This document shows, one piece after another, positions 1 through 8,907 of a stretch of DNA of 64,000 bases. The stretch spans positions 1 through 64,000 of the forward strand of contig VWVY01000005.1 in NCBI GenBank assembly GCA_009846685.1. Direction: 5' to 3'. Source of the stretch: Rhizobiales bacterium SYSU XM002. Lineage in GTDB: Bacteria; Pseudomonadota; Alphaproteobacteria; Rhizobiales; Beijerinckiaceae. Made by a program: the position numbers and the translations under genes. Under the pieces are notes generated by a model. It was not told the origin of the DNA and made no database searches. It saw only the letters and a list, made by a program, of their open reading frames with translations. The stretch's first letter is position 1. The number at the start of each line of letters is the position of its first letter.

Positions 1-127
1 AGTCTCCTGTGGGGTTTGGATTTGGGGGTTCGGGCTTCCAATTCGGTGGCCGGTGTTTCTCCGTTCGGCCATGATCAGAACCTAAACCCGCAATCCCCGC
101 CCCGCCGTGCGCCAACGCACCGGGTGA

Positions 128-1639
128 TCAGCCTGCCAAGACACCGACCTCGCCTGCTACGAATTCCGCGACCCGCGCCCGCTCTGCCGGCGAGAGATGG
201 AGACCGAGTTTCGTCCGCCGCCAGAGGACATCGTCGCCGCTACGTGCCCACTCCTGCTCAATCAGATAACGGATTTCGCGCGCGGTGAGCCCCGCACCGA
301 AAATCTCCCCGAGATCGCGAATGTCTTTGGCGAACCCGAGCCAGTTGAAAGCGGCCCTCCCATATGTCCGGGCGTAACGCGCCGCCATGTCGGGTTCGAG
401 GAACGGATAACGCGTAAGAAGCTCGTCCGTCAGGGCGTCAACCCCCTCGACCGGGAAATCACCACCGGGTAGAGCGCTGCGACCGGTCCAACCCGCAGGT
501 TGACCCTGCGGGGGAAGGTGCGGTGCAAGCTTGGCCAGCGCCGCTTCCGCAAGACGCCGGTAGGTGGTGATCTTGCCTCCGAACACTGAGAGAAGCGCCG
601 GCTTGCCCTCGGCTGCATCCAGCGTCAGCACATAGTCGCGCGTCGCTTCCTGAGCCTTGCTGGCGCCATCGTCGTAGAGCGGGCGCACGCCGGAGAACGA
701 CCAGACGACATCCTCGCGCGTGACAGGTTTTTCGAAATATTCGCTCGCAGCCGCACAGAGATAGAGGACCTCATCCTCGGAGGCGACGACCGCCTTGGGA
801 TCACCGGAATAATCGAGATCGGTCGTGCCGATCAGGGTGAAATCATGCTCATAGGGAATGGCGAAGATAATCCGGCCGTCGGCGTTCTGGAAGATATAGG
901 CCTTGTCGTGGTCGAAGATCTTGCGCGTGACGATATGCGAACCTTTGACAAGGCGCACCCGGGCATGGCTCTCGATATGAATGCGGTCGTCCAGCACCTC
1001 GGCGACCCACGGGCCGCCCGCGTTGACGAGCGCTTTCGCCCGGATCACCCGTTGCCCGCCGCGATCCTCGACGGTGATAGCCCAGCAACTCTCCTCACGC
1101 CGCGCCTCCACAAGGCGCGTGCGGGTTTCGATCGTTGCGCCGCGCGCCCGAGCATCCATCGCGTTGAGCACGACGAGGCGGGAATCCTGCACCCGGCAAT
1201 CGGAATATTCGAACGCCTTGCCGAAACCCGGCTTCAGGGGCGCTCCCGCGGGGTGGCGCGCGAGATCGAGTATGCGCGTGGCCTCGAGTCGTTTGCGTCC
1301 GCCGAGATGGTCGTAGAGGAATAGCCCCAACCGCAGCAGCCAGGCAGGCCGCAGGCCGCGATGATGCGGCAGGACGAAACGCAGCGGCGCGATGACATGC
1401 GGCGCAATTCCCCAGAGCACCTCGCGTTCGATCAGCGCCTCGCGCACCAGGCGGAACTCGTAATATTCGAGATAGCGCAGGCCGCCGTGAATGAGTTTGG
1501 TGGACCAGGACGAGGTACCGCTCGCAAGATCGTCCTGTTCACAGAGATAGACCTTGAGGCCGCGCCCCGTTGCATCCCGCGCGATGCCGCAGCCATTGAT
1601 CCCGCCGCCCACAATGGCAAGGTCGAACATCTCGCCCAT
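128..1639 (-). CDS. glpD: Aerobic glycerol-3-phosphate dehydrogenase
   Basis: FAD enzyme that oxidises sn-glycerol-3-phosphate to dihydroxyacetone phosphate at the inner membrane and passes electrons to quinone. The 503-residue product has the N-terminal dinucleotide fold GGGINGCG at residues 11-18, the GlpD motif around SSWSTKLIHGG (about 43-53), and a C-terminal helical region with EWARSGDDVLWRRTKLGL near 465-485, typical of the DAO_C domain. Length matches the family. The ATG at 1639 follows a GGGAGGCGAGGGG-like ribosome site. No glpFK or glycerol ABC genes are adjacent, so it appears as a lone gene here. The 127 bases to its left hold nothing I recognise. Confidence 0.95.
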   Translation of the reverse strand: MGEMFDLAIVGGGINGCGIARDATGRGLKVYLCEQDDLASGTSSWSTKLIHGGLRYLEYYEFRLVREALIEREVLWGIAPHVIAPLRFVLPHHRGLRPAWLLRLGLFLYDHLGGRKRLEATRILDLARHPAGAPLKPGFGKAFEYSDCRVQDSRLVVLNAMDARARGATIETRTRLVEARREESCWAITVEDRGGQRVIRAKALVNAGGPWVAEVLDDRIHIESHARVRLVKGSHIVTRKIFDHDKAYIFQNADGRIIFAIPYEHDFTLIGTTDLDYSGDPKAVVASEDEVLYLCAAASEYFEKPVTREDVVWSFSGVRPLYDDGASKAQEATRDYVLTLDAAEGKPALLSVFGGKITTYRRLAEAALAKLAPHLPPQGQPAGWTGRSALPGGDFPVEGVDALTDELLTRYPFLEPDMAARYARTYGRAAFNWLGFAKDIRDLGEIFGAGLTAREIRYLIEQEWARSGDDVLWRRTKLGLHLSPAERARVAEFVAGEVGVLAG

Positions 1640-1666
1640 CGCCTGCCCCTCGCCTCCCTTGCCGCG

Positions 1667-1696
1667 TCGCGCGGACGAATCTCTATCGTCGCGCGA
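1667..1696. repeat. Strong hairpin between irr and glpD
   Basis: Arms at 1667-1678 and 1686-1696 pair over 11 positions with one bulged G and a 7-base loop. It sits in the irr-glpD gap, about 28 bases before the glpD start on the minus strand. There is no T-run on either side, so it is not a canonical intrinsic terminator. It could be an mRNA 3' stabiliser for irr or a leader structure for glpD. Confidence 0.45.
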
Positions 1697-1768
1697 GAAG
1701 ACCAGAGCACATCAAGGCACGCAAGAAAAAGATTAGCCGGGAAAATGAATGCTCGTCCGCGCCGCTTC

Positions 1769-2260
1769 CTATTCGTCGCGCTTGCGCAACCGGACGACGA
1801 CCTCGACGCGGGCCACTTCCATCCCTTCCGGGATCGGCGGGAGATTGGCGACGGAAATATCGTGCGCCGGAATATCAACCAGCCCATCGCCTTCGACGTA
1901 GAAATGATGATGGTCGGAGGTGTTGGTGTCGAAATAGGTGCGGCTGCCGTCGATCGCGATCTCGCGCAGCAGGCCGACCTGCGTGAACTGGTTCAACGTG
2001 TTGTAGATCGTCGCGAGGCTGACCGGAACGCGCGCGCGCTGGGCTTCCTCGAACAGCGTTTCGGCAGAAAGGTGACGGTCGCCGCGGCCGAATAGCAACC
2101 AGCCGAGCGCGACGCGCTGCCGGGTCGGACGAAGGCCAACGTCGCGCAGGCGCAGCTTGAGGTCGTGCACCGGGCAGCCCGCGAGATTGCCGAAGGCCTT
2201 GCGGCTTTCGGTATCCAAGCCGGGCTCATGTCCCCGGATCAGCGTGACCATGCGTGCCAC
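1769..2260 (-). CDS. irr: Iron response regulator Irr (Fur superfamily)
   Basis: Fur-family DNA-binding regulator of haem and iron homeostasis. The 163-residue protein carries a winged helix (about 38-105, with LRPTRQRVALGWLLF and SLATIYNTLNQF) followed by the dimer/metal domain. Two features place it in Irr rather than Fur: a Cys-Pro haem regulatory motif GCPVHD with Cys29, and a His-His-His run at residues 117-119. Both positions match those I recall for Bradyrhizobium japonicum Irr, where they bind haem and drive haem-dependent degradation. It is divergent from fabA-fabB-fabI across a 273-base gap, an arrangement common in Rhizobiales. Confidence 0.93.
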   Translation of the reverse strand: MARMVTLIRGHEPGLDTESRKAFGNLAGCPVHDLKLRLRDVGLRPTRQRVALGWLLFGRGDRHLSAETLFEEAQRARVPVSLATIYNTLNQFTQVGLLREIAIDGSRTYFDTNTSDHHHFYVEGDGLVDIPAHDISVANLPPIPEGMEVARVEVVVRLRKRDE

Positions 2261-2533
2261 GAACGGCTCCTGCTTCCCATTCCGAACTGCAATTCCTAGA
2301 TAGCCCCTTCAGTCGCACGTTACAAGCGCAGCGGTCTGAACGGCGAATGTAAAGCGTATCAAGGTAAAGCGGACCTCCGTCGGTTGATCTTGCGCAATTT
2401 CGGCGAAATGATGAGGTGGAGACGAAAAATCAGTTCTTCCGGTCACGCTTTTGCTCTAGACGGGAAAGCAATTGACGGATTTATGGCCGGCTGAAATCCA
2501 CGGTCGGGACCACGGCAAAGCAACAGGGCGACG

Positions 2534-3055
2534 ATGACTGACGAGACTGGCGCAAGGCGTTCGAGCTTCACCTACGAGGAATTGCTGGCGTGCGGACGTG
2601 GCGAATTGTTCGGTATGGGCAATGCGCAGTTGCCGATGCCGCCGATGCTGATGTTCGATCGCATCATCGAGGTGAACGAAGCCGGTGGCGCCAATGGCAA
2701 GGGTTTCATCTCGGCAGAACTCGACGTGCGCCCCGATCTCTGGTTCTTCCCCTGCCACTTCAAGGGCGATCCGGTAATGCCGGGCTGCCTTGGGCTCGAC
2801 GCGCTCTGGCAGCTCACCGGGTTTTATCTCGGCTGGCTCGGCCTACCGGGCAAGGGCCGCGCTCTTGGCGTCGGCGAGGTCAAGTTCGCCGATCAGGTTC
2901 TGCCCAGCGTGAAGAAGGTCGTCTACGGCGTCGATTTCAAGCGCGTGTTCAAGGGCAAACTGGTGCTCGGCATCGCTGATGGCTGGCTCGAGGCCGATGG
3001 CAAGCGCATTTATACGACCACGGACATGCGCGTCGGCCTTTTCCAGCCGACTTGA
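2534..3055 (+). CDS. fabA: 3-hydroxydecanoyl-ACP dehydratase/isomerase FabA
   Basis: Dehydrates 3-hydroxydecanoyl-ACP and isomerises trans-2- to cis-3-decenoyl-ACP, the branch point to unsaturated fatty acids. The hot-dog fold protein has 173 residues, with catalytic His75 in [14 protein letters not shown] and Asp89 in GLDALWQ, both at the expected spacing. The start ATG lies behind a CAGGGCGACG ribosome site. It is followed 144 bases later by fabB, its functional partner, which extends the cis-3 product; both are needed for anaerobic-type unsaturated fatty acid synthesis. A promoter is expected in the irr-fabA gap, but I cannot fix its boxes. Confidence 0.97.
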   Translation: MTDETGARRSSFTYEELLACGRGELFGMGNAQLPMPPMLMFDRIIEVNEAGGANGKGFISAELDVRPDLWFFPCHFKGDPVMPGCLGLDALWQLTGFYLGWLGLPGKGRALGVGEVKFADQVLPSVKKVVYGVDFKRVFKGKLVLGIADGWLEADGKRIYTTTDMRVGLFQPT

Positions 3056-3199
3056 GACGAAAAAAGCACGTCCGGCGATCAATTCTTGCCCCGCCCCTTG
3101 CGCATTGCCGGCATCCGGGCCATGTGACGGCGAGGATTTGTCCGCCGAAACCCGGCTTCCGTGCACTTGCCGCCGGGGGCTCAGAACGGAGAAAGCGCC

Positions 3200-4420
3200 A
3201 TGAGACGCGTCGTCATCACCGGAATGGGCATCGTTTCGTCCATCGGCAATGATGTTCAAGAGGTCACGGCCTCGCTGCACGACGCGAAATCGGGTATCAC
3301 CGTCGCGTCGGAATTTCAGGAGCATGGCTTCCGTTCCTGCGTCTACGGCAAGCCCACGCTCGACCCCGCGACCGTGCTTGACCGTCGCGCCATGCGTTTC
3401 CACGGTGGCGGAACCGGCTGGAACCAGGTGGCGATGGAGCAGGCGATCCGGCAGGCTGGGCTTGAGGAAGGCGAGATTTCCAACGAGCGTACCGGCATCG
3501 TCATGGGCTCGGGCGGCCCCTCGACCCGCACGGTGATCGAGGCGGTGGACAAGGCGCGGGAGAGCGGCAATTCCAAGCGCGTCGGCCCGTTCGCCGTGCC
3601 GAAGGCCATGTCCTCGACCGCCTCCGCGACACTCGCGACCTGGTTCAAGATCAAGGGTGTGAACTATTCGATCTCGTCCGCCTGCGCGACCTCGAACCAT
3701 TGCATCGGCAATGCCTACGAGCTGATCCAGTGGGGCAAACAGGACCGCATCTTCGCCGGCGGCTGCGAGGAACTCGACTGGACACTCTCGGTCCTCTTCG
3801 ACGCGATGGGCGCGATGTCCTCGACCTACAACAATCCCACCGCCTCCCGCGCCTACGACAAAAACCGCGACGGCTTCGTGATCGCCGGCGGCGCGGGTGT
3901 CGTCGTGCTCGAGGAATACGAGATGGCGAAGGCGCGCGGTGCCAAGATCCTCGCCGAGATCGTCGGCTATGGCGCGACCTCGGACGGCTACGACATGGTC
4001 GCCCCCTCTGGTGAAGGCGCGGTGCGCTGCATGCGGCAGGCGATGCAGGGCATCTCGGCACCGATCGACTACATCAACCCGCATGGGACCTCGACGCCGG
4101 TCGGCGACATCAAGGAAATCGAGGCGGTGCGCGAGGTTTTCGGCGCCAAGGCCCAGTCGATTCCGATCTCTGCCACCAAGTCGCTGACGGGCCACTCGCT
4201 TGGCGCGACCGGCGTGCAGGAAGCGATCTATTCGCTGATCATGATGCAGAACGGCTTCATCTGCGAGAGCGCGCATATCGAGGAAATCGATCCGGCGATG
4301 GCGGACATGAACATCGTCCGTAAGCGCATCGACAACGCCAAGCTCGGGCATGTCATGAGCAATTCCTTCGGGTTCGGCGGCACCAACGCGACCATCGTGC
4401 TCAAGCACCCGGAGGCGTGA
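3200..4420 (+). CDS. fabB: 3-oxoacyl-ACP synthase I FabB
   Basis: Condensing enzyme that elongates cis-3-decenoyl-ACP and saturated acyl-ACPs with malonyl-ACP. The 406-residue thiolase-fold protein shows the Cys-His-His triad: Cys162 in [10 protein letters not shown], a His near 295 in [11 protein letters not shown] and a His near 332 in TGHSLGATG. The C-terminal [10 protein letters not shown] glycine loop is intact. I chose ATG 3200 ([10 protein letters not shown]) because GGAGAAAGCGCC precedes it and the family starts there; an upstream in-frame codon at 3161 would add 13 unconserved residues. It forms a fab cluster with fabA upstream and fabI downstream. Confidence 0.96.
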   Translation: MRRVVITGMGIVSSIGNDVQEVTASLHDAKSGITVASEFQEHGFRSCVYGKPTLDPATVLDRRAMRFHGGGTGWNQVAMEQAIRQAGLEEGEISNERTGIVMGSGGPSTRTVIEAVDKARESGNSKRVGPFAVPKAMSSTASATLATWFKIKGVNYSISSACATSNHCIGNAYELIQWGKQDRIFAGGCEELDWTLSVLFDAMGAMSSTYNNPTASRAYDKNRDGFVIAGGAGVVVLEEYEMAKARGAKILAEIVGYGATSDGYDMVAPSGEGAVRCMRQAMQGISAPIDYINPHGTSTPVGDIKEIEAVREVFGAKAQSIPISATKSLTGHSLGATGVQEAIYSLIMMQNGFICESAHIEEIDPAMADMNIVRKRIDNAKLGHVMSNSFGFGGTNATIVLKHPEA

Positions 4421-4426
4421 TTATTT

Positions 4427-4445
4427 GAAAGCCCTTTTGGCTTTC
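4427..4445. terminator. Perfect 7-bp hairpin after fabB, possible weak terminator
   Basis: GAAAGCC, loop CTTTT, GGCTTTC directly after the fabB stop. Only GGTTCC follows on the plus strand, so it lacks a real T-run. It may mark the end of the fabAB transcript or be a processing/stability hairpin before the DUF3303 gene. Confidence 0.35.
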
Positions 4446-4497
4446 GGTTCCCTCGCTTAAGCTTGCGCGCAGTTCAGGCTCTCGAAGAGGAAGCCCC

Positions 4498-4770
4498 ATG
4501 CTGTTCATGGTCATCGAGCATTTCGATCAGGCTCGTGTGAAGGATATCTATGCCCGCTTCCACGAGAAGGGCCGGATGATCCCGGAGGGCCTTTCCTACG
4601 TGAACAGCTGGATTTCGGCGGACTTCGCCCGTTGCTTCCAGGTCATGGAATGCGAGGACGCCTCGCTCCTGCAGGAATGGGTGCTGGCCTGGGGCGACCT
4701 CGCCCGGTTCGAGATCGTGCCGCTCGTAGGCTCCAAGGAGACCTACGAGGCCGTGAAGAAGCATCTTTGA
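4498..4770 (+). CDS. DUF3303 small protein
   Basis: A 90-residue soluble protein starting MLFMVIEHF, with a later WISADFARCFQVME segment, matching the DUF3303 type I know: a ferredoxin-like alpha/beta barrel related to dimeric monooxygenase or stress folds, with no assigned reaction. The start is supported by GAGGAAGCCCC upstream. It lies between fabB and fabI, 38 bases before fabI. Co-transcription with fabI is plausible, but a lipid role is only suggested by position. Confidence 0.83.
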   Translation: MLFMVIEHFDQARVKDIYARFHEKGRMIPEGLSYVNSWISADFARCFQVMECEDASLLQEWVLAWGDLARFEIVPLVGSKETYEAVKKHL

Positions 4771-4808
4771 CGCGTTTCAATCAGAAGAATGGCAGGAAAA
4801 CCCCGCGT

Positions 4809-5612
4809 ATGACCGAGTTAATGGCAGGAAAACGCGGCCTCATCATGGGGGTCGCCAATCAGAATTCGATCGCCTGGGGCATCGCGCAGATGCTGGCGAA
4901 GCACGGGGCCGAACTGGCCTTCACCTATCAGGGCGAGGCGCTGGGCAAGCGCGTGAAACCGCTCGCCGAGAGCGTCGGCTCCTCGCTTGTGATGCCCTGC
5001 GATGTCGAGGATATCGCCACGGTTGATGCGGTGTTCGATGAGCTCAAGGCGAAGTGGGGCAAGCTCGATTTCGTCGTCCATGCCATCGGCTTTGCGGACA
5101 AGAACGAACTCAAGGGCCGCTACGCCGATACCTCCCGCGAGAATTTCACCCGCACGATGGTGATCTCCTGCTTCTCGTTCACGGAGATCGCGAAGCGTGC
5201 GGCGGCGATGATGCCGGACGGCGGCGCGATGATCACCCTCACCTATGGCGGCGCCAATCGCGTCTCGCCGAACTACAACGTGATGGGCCTCGCGAAAGCC
5301 GCGCTCGAAAGTTCGGTGCGCTATCTCGCCGCCGACTTCGGCCGTGACAACATCCGCGTCAACGCGATTTCCGCCGGGCCCGTGCGCACGCTGGCTGGCG
5401 CGGGCATCGGCGATGCGCGCTTCACGTTCTCGTGGCAGACGCAGAATTCGGCGCTCCGCCGCCCTATAACGCTGGAGGAACTCGGTGGTTCGGCGCTCTA
5501 TCTTCTTTCCGCGCTGTCCGGCGGCGTCACGGGCGAGATCCACTATGTCGATTCAGGCTACAACATCATGAAGATGCCGCGTTCGGAAGACGTGAAGAAC
5601 ACCGAGGAATAA
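4809..5612 (+). CDS. fabI: Enoyl-ACP reductase (NADH) FabI
   Basis: Reduces trans-2-enoyl-ACP in the last step of each fatty acid elongation cycle; the usual target of triclosan-type inhibitors. The 267-residue SDR-type protein has the divergent FabI nucleotide motif GVANQNSIAWGIA (about 14-26) and the Tyr-x6-Lys pair in YNVMGLAK near 156-163, which distinguishes FabI from ordinary Tyr-x3-Lys SDRs. The start is either ATG 4809 or ATG 4821 (MAGKRGLIMG); AGGAAAA upstream favours 4809. A 13-base direct repeat (4789-4801 and 4821-4833) spans the start region. Confidence 0.96.
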   Translation: MTELMAGKRGLIMGVANQNSIAWGIAQMLAKHGAELAFTYQGEALGKRVKPLAESVGSSLVMPCDVEDIATVDAVFDELKAKWGKLDFVVHAIGFADKNELKGRYADTSRENFTRTMVISCFSFTEIAKRAAAMMPDGGAMITLTYGGANRVSPNYNVMGLAKAALESSVRYLAADFGRDNIRVNAISAGPVRTLAGAGIGDARFTFSWQTQNSALRRPITLEELGGSALYLLSALSGGVTGEIHYVDSGYNIMKMPRSEDVKNTEE

Positions 5613-5617
5613 ACCTT

Positions 5618-6259
5618 ATGCTGCGCCTGAACCGCCGCGCGATCCTTGCTGGAATAGCCGCGACCCCTTTCGCGGCGAGGGCCGTTTCCGCGGATGAGTT
5701 TTACCCGATCCCGGTTGAACTGCTTGAGAACTTCACGGCGCTTCAGGGCAAGGTAACCCTCGGAAACCCCGATGCGGATGTCACGCTGGTCGAGTTCTTC
5801 GATTACAACTGTCCCTATTGCAAGGGAGCGGCGAAGGACGTCCGCCCGCTTCTGGCCGCGAACAAGGACCTCGCGTTCGTGCTGGTCAATTATGCCGTAC
5901 TCGGCATTCCCTCGATCGGCGCGACGCGTGTGGCGCTGGCCTTCTCGCGCCAGAAGCCCGAGCGCTACCTCGAGTTCCACGAACAGCTGTTCCTGACGCG
6001 CGGCACCATCGGCCCGGAGCATGCCATCGGCGTCGCGCTCAAGCTTGGCGCCAACAAGGCGCAGCTGCTGGAGGATGCGGATGCCGATCCGGTGACGCAG
6101 GCGATGAAGAGTGCGGCGCAACTTGGCAATGAGTTCGGCATGCGCGCGACACCTTCTTACCTGATCGGCCGCGACGCCTTCGCCGGATTCCTGACGAAAC
6201 GGCAGAAGCAGGCTGCAATCGACTCTTATCGCAAATGTGAACGGGCGGTGTGCGCATGA
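5618..6259 (+). CDS. Periplasmic DsbA-family thiol-disulfide oxidoreductase
   Basis: A 213-residue thioredoxin-fold protein with an N-terminal export signal: RRAILAGIAATPFAARAVS has a twin-Arg followed by a hydrophobic stretch, and cleavage after AVSA is likely. The active site is Cys-Pro-Tyr-Cys at about 65-68 in FDYNCPYCKG, and the cis-proline loop is ATPSYLIG near 177-184. This fits the DsbA/ScsC/BdbD group acting in periplasmic disulfide formation or isomerisation; the sequence does not say which. It starts 5 bases after the fabI stop and overlaps rpiB by 4 bases (ATGA), so it is part of a rightward operon. Confidence 0.88.
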   Translation: MLRLNRRAILAGIAATPFAARAVSADEFYPIPVELLENFTALQGKVTLGNPDADVTLVEFFDYNCPYCKGAAKDVRPLLAANKDLAFVLVNYAVLGIPSIGATRVALAFSRQKPERYLEFHEQLFLTRGTIGPEHAIGVALKLGANKAQLLEDADADPVTQAMKSAAQLGNEFGMRATPSYLIGRDAFAGFLTKRQKQAAIDSYRKCERAVCA

Positions 6260-6699
6260 ACCAGCGAATTGTTCTCTCCAGTGATCACGCCGCCATCGCG
6301 TTGCGGCAGGCCGTGGCCAGTCACATCGCCGCAAAGGGTTGGACGGTTGTCGATATCGGCCCGACAACGCCGGAAAGCACGCCCTACCCCAAGCACGGCG
6401 AAGCCGCAGCGCGGCTTGTCGCCTCCGGGGATTGCGACCTCGGCATCATCCTCTGCGGCACCGGTCAGGGCATCATGATGGCGGCGAACAAGATCAAGGG
6501 CATCCGTTGCGGCGTTTGCATGGATACCTTCTCCGCCCGCATGATCCGCCAGCACAATAACGCCAATATGCTCGCCCTCGGAGCGCGTGTGGTTGGGGAG
6601 GGGTTGGCGCTCGACATCGTCGATGCGTTCCTCGGTGCTGCGTTCGAGGGCGGTCGCCATGCCGCCCGTGTCGAAATGATCGCGATGCTCGAGGCGTGA
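6256..6699 (+). CDS. rpiB: Ribose-5-phosphate isomerase B-type sugar isomerase
   Basis: RpiB/LacAB family enzyme interconverting ribose-5-phosphate and ribulose-5-phosphate in the pentose phosphate pathway. The 147-residue protein shows SSDHAAIALR near the start, the catalytic Cys67 in ILCGTGQGIMMAANK and the RQHNNANMLALGARV block near 100-114. The ATG at 6256 overlaps the preceding stop (ATGA), which indicates translational coupling; an upstream in-frame GTG at 6250 is less likely. Related enzymes act on erythrose or allose phosphates. The lack of sugar catabolic neighbours favours the housekeeping role. Confidence 0.92.
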   Translation: MNQRIVLSSDHAAIALRQAVASHIAAKGWTVVDIGPTTPESTPYPKHGEAAARLVASGDCDLGIILCGTGQGIMMAANKIKGIRCGVCMDTFSARMIRQHNNANMLALGARVVGEGLALDIVDAFLGAAFEGGRHAARVEMIAMLEA

Positions 6700-6706
6700 G
6701 GCGGCC

Positions 6707-7468
6707 CTAGAGGCCGGGCAGCCTGACTCCCACTGCCCGCCGAAGGAGGTCGAGCGCGATCAGCGTCAGCAGCCCCTTCAGCACGATCTGGAACAGATGC
6801 TCGGGTAGCTTTTCAAGGAGCTTCGTGCCGGTCACGGTGCCGATGAAGCCTGAAACAATCATCGCTGCGATCAGAGGCAGCCATTCAACAAGCGCGACGC
6901 CAAGCAGGCCGAAGGCGATCACCTTGAGCAGATGCTGGCCGACCATCATCACCGCGTGGGTCGCGACAAGCCCCTTGCGGTCGAGCCCCAAGGGCAGGAG
7001 GATGGCCTGAACGAAGGGGCCGGTCGCGCCGACGAACATCGTGAGCACCGAGGAAATCGCCCCGCCGAGCACCAGTCCCGCTTTCGAGAGGCCGGGAATC
7101 CGGGGTTTCGGCAGCCAGACCATCGAAAGAATGAAGACGCCGAGCAGCCCGAGCAACACTTTCTCGGGCAATTGCACGAACAGCCAGGCGCCGAGCGCGA
7201 CACCGAGAACCGCGCCGACCATGAAGCGCGCCACGGCCGGCCAATGCGCATGGGCGCGCTGGAGGATCGCGCGACCGGTATTCGAGCCAAGCTGGACAAT
7301 GCCATGCACCGCGATGATGACGTTAGCCGGTGCCGCGCCCGCGAGTGCGCCGAGCATGGCGACACCGCCGCCAATGCCGAAGGCCGCCGTCAGCGCCGAG
7401 GTGAAGAACGAGATGACGATCAGCAGAAGGGCGGTGAAAGGGTCTATGCCGGGTGGAAGCAGCACCAT
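6707..7468 (-). CDS. TauE/SafE (TSUP) family membrane permease
   Basis: A 253-residue inner membrane protein with about eight hydrophobic segments in two repeats, including the TSUP signature FGIGGGVAMLGAL near 30-42 and a related FVGATGPFVQA block near 145-155. Family members export or import small sulfur-containing or organic anions (sulfite, sulfoacetate, glycolate); the substrate here cannot be read. It starts 11 bases after the stop of the SAF-domain dehydrogenase and so probably forms a two-gene operon with it. Its 3' end faces rpiB across 7 bases. Confidence 0.87.
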   Translation of the reverse strand: MVLLPPGIDPFTALLLIVISFFTSALTAAFGIGGGVAMLGALAGAAPANVIIAVHGIVQLGSNTGRAILQRAHAHWPAVARFMVGAVLGVALGAWLFVQLPEKVLLGLLGVFILSMVWLPKPRIPGLSKAGLVLGGAISSVLTMFVGATGPFVQAILLPLGLDRKGLVATHAVMMVGQHLLKVIAFGLLGVALVEWLPLIAAMIVSGFIGTVTGTKLLEKLPEHLFQIVLKGLLTLIALDLLRRAVGVRLPGL

Positions 7469-7479
7469 GACCTGACCTC

Positions 7480-8811
7480 TCAGCCCCAGAACATCGCTTC
7501 GAGTTCGCGCCTCATCCGCATCAGCGGCGTATCTTCAGGCAACGAGACCTTGTCGCGCGTGATGAGCTCGCCCTTGGCGATCGGCGCTGTAACCCTCCCG
7601 CCGTGGAGCAGCCCCACTGGCCAGGCATTCGTGGCGCGCGCTTCATCCGCATTCATCGCGAAGGAACGGTAGCAGGTCTCGCCGATGGCATCGAGCGTCT
7701 CGCCGGGGCGAAGGTTGCGTTTTGCGCGCGCGCAGACCTCCGCGACGGGGCGCTGAAGCGGAAACATTTCCGCTTCGCCGTTGAGCACGGCGCGGGCGGC
7801 CGAAAGCGGCACCTCGAGGCTGGTGAGGTGATGCGGGCGGTAGAAGGTATAGTAAGGCCCCTTGCCACCCATCTTGAGGTCGTGCATCCGCTCGCACAGG
7901 CGGGGATGGTCCATCTCGGCGACGACGAAAACGCCGGGTGCGACTCCCTTGCCTATCGTGTAATCGACGACGCCTTTGCGCGAGAGAATGCCGCCGTCCG
8001 CCTTCGGCACGAGCACATGCTCAAGCGTCTGGAGCGTCGCTTCGGGGCCGTGCATGCCCGGCACGTCGAGTGTCAGGCCGGTCGCGTTGGCGATGCAGGA
8101 CATCTCGACCATGGTTTTCGACCCATCGACGAATTCAACCAGCATGCGCGGGTTCATGTTCCGCCGCACGGCTTCCTCGCGATAATCGTCAGGCACGGCA
8201 TCCGGGTTGAACGGGTTGTTCTTGCCCTTGCCAGCCGCAATCACGGGATAACCGAGCGCGGTCACGAAATTGATGAGTTCCATCGTGGCGGTAGGCTCGT
8301 CGCCGGCGCCGATGGTGTAGACGACGCCGGCCTTGTCGGCCTCGCGCTTGAGGTAGGCGCCGATGGTGACATCCGCCTCGACATTCATCATCACGAGGTG
8401 CTTGCCCTCACGGATGGTGGCGAGGCCGATCTCGGCGCCCGCTGCCGGGCGGCCCGTAGCATCGATGACGACGTCGATATTGCCGGAACGGAGGATGGTA
8501 TGCGCATCGTCGGTGATGGCGATGCGCCCACCCTCGATGGCCCGATCGAGCGCAGGCAGGCCGTCAACTGTGCGGCCGACGTCAGCATCCTGCCCGGCGA
8601 TGCGGATTGCTTCCTGCGCGTTGCGACCGGAACGATCGGCGATCGCGCCGACGCGCAGCCCGCGCATCCGGGCGATCTGGGTGACGAGATCGGTGCCCAT
8701 CTCGCCGCAGCCGATGATGCCGACCCGGATCGACCGCCCGGCATCCTCGCGCGCGGCCAGCGCCGCGGCGAGCCCGCGCGCGGCAATGGCGGTCTCCCGG
8801 CCCGTCTTCAT
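7480..8811 (-). CDS. NAD(P)-dependent homoserine-dehydrogenase-like enzyme with C-terminal SAF domain
   Basis: A protein of about 443 residues: an N-terminal Rossmann fold (RVGIIGCGEMGTDL) with homoserine-dehydrogenase-like topology, then a C-terminal SAF (antifreeze/FlgA-like) domain around GETLDAIGETCYR and GRVTAPIAKGELI. Such proteins are often mislabelled FlgA. The reaction is unknown to me; oxidation of a hydroxy-acid or sugar-acid intermediate is plausible. ATG 8811 is preceded by GAGGGGAC; an in-frame ATG at 8832 adds 7 residues with a poor ribosome site. It is followed by the TSUP permease, so enzyme and transporter may share a substrate. Confidence 0.8.
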   Translation of the reverse strand: MKTGRETAIAARGLAAALAAREDAGRSIRVGIIGCGEMGTDLVTQIARMRGLRVGAIADRSGRNAQEAIRIAGQDADVGRTVDGLPALDRAIEGGRIAITDDAHTILRSGNIDVVIDATGRPAAGAEIGLATIREGKHLVMMNVEADVTIGAYLKREADKAGVVYTIGAGDEPTATMELINFVTALGYPVIAAGKGKNNPFNPDAVPDDYREEAVRRNMNPRMLVEFVDGSKTMVEMSCIANATGLTLDVPGMHGPEATLQTLEHVLVPKADGGILSRKGVVDYTIGKGVAPGVFVVAEMDHPRLCERMHDLKMGGKGPYYTFYRPHHLTSLEVPLSAARAVLNGEAEMFPLQRPVAEVCARAKRNLRPGETLDAIGETCYRSFAMNADEARATNAWPVGLLHGGRVTAPIAKGELITRDKVSLPEDTPLMRMRRELEAMFWG

Positions 8812-8907
8812 ACGGCTTGTCCCCTCGGCCATTCCGGCGTTGTCCTTGGCGGGGAGGGACGGGTTTTCTTCTCGTCTGTCAATCGAAAAGGCGCGATGCC
8901 GCGTCGA

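Noticed and set aside
16-288. Small plus-strand open frame at the left edge
   Set aside because: Overlaps the 3' end of glpD in antisense; Arg/Pro-rich with no recognisable feature.
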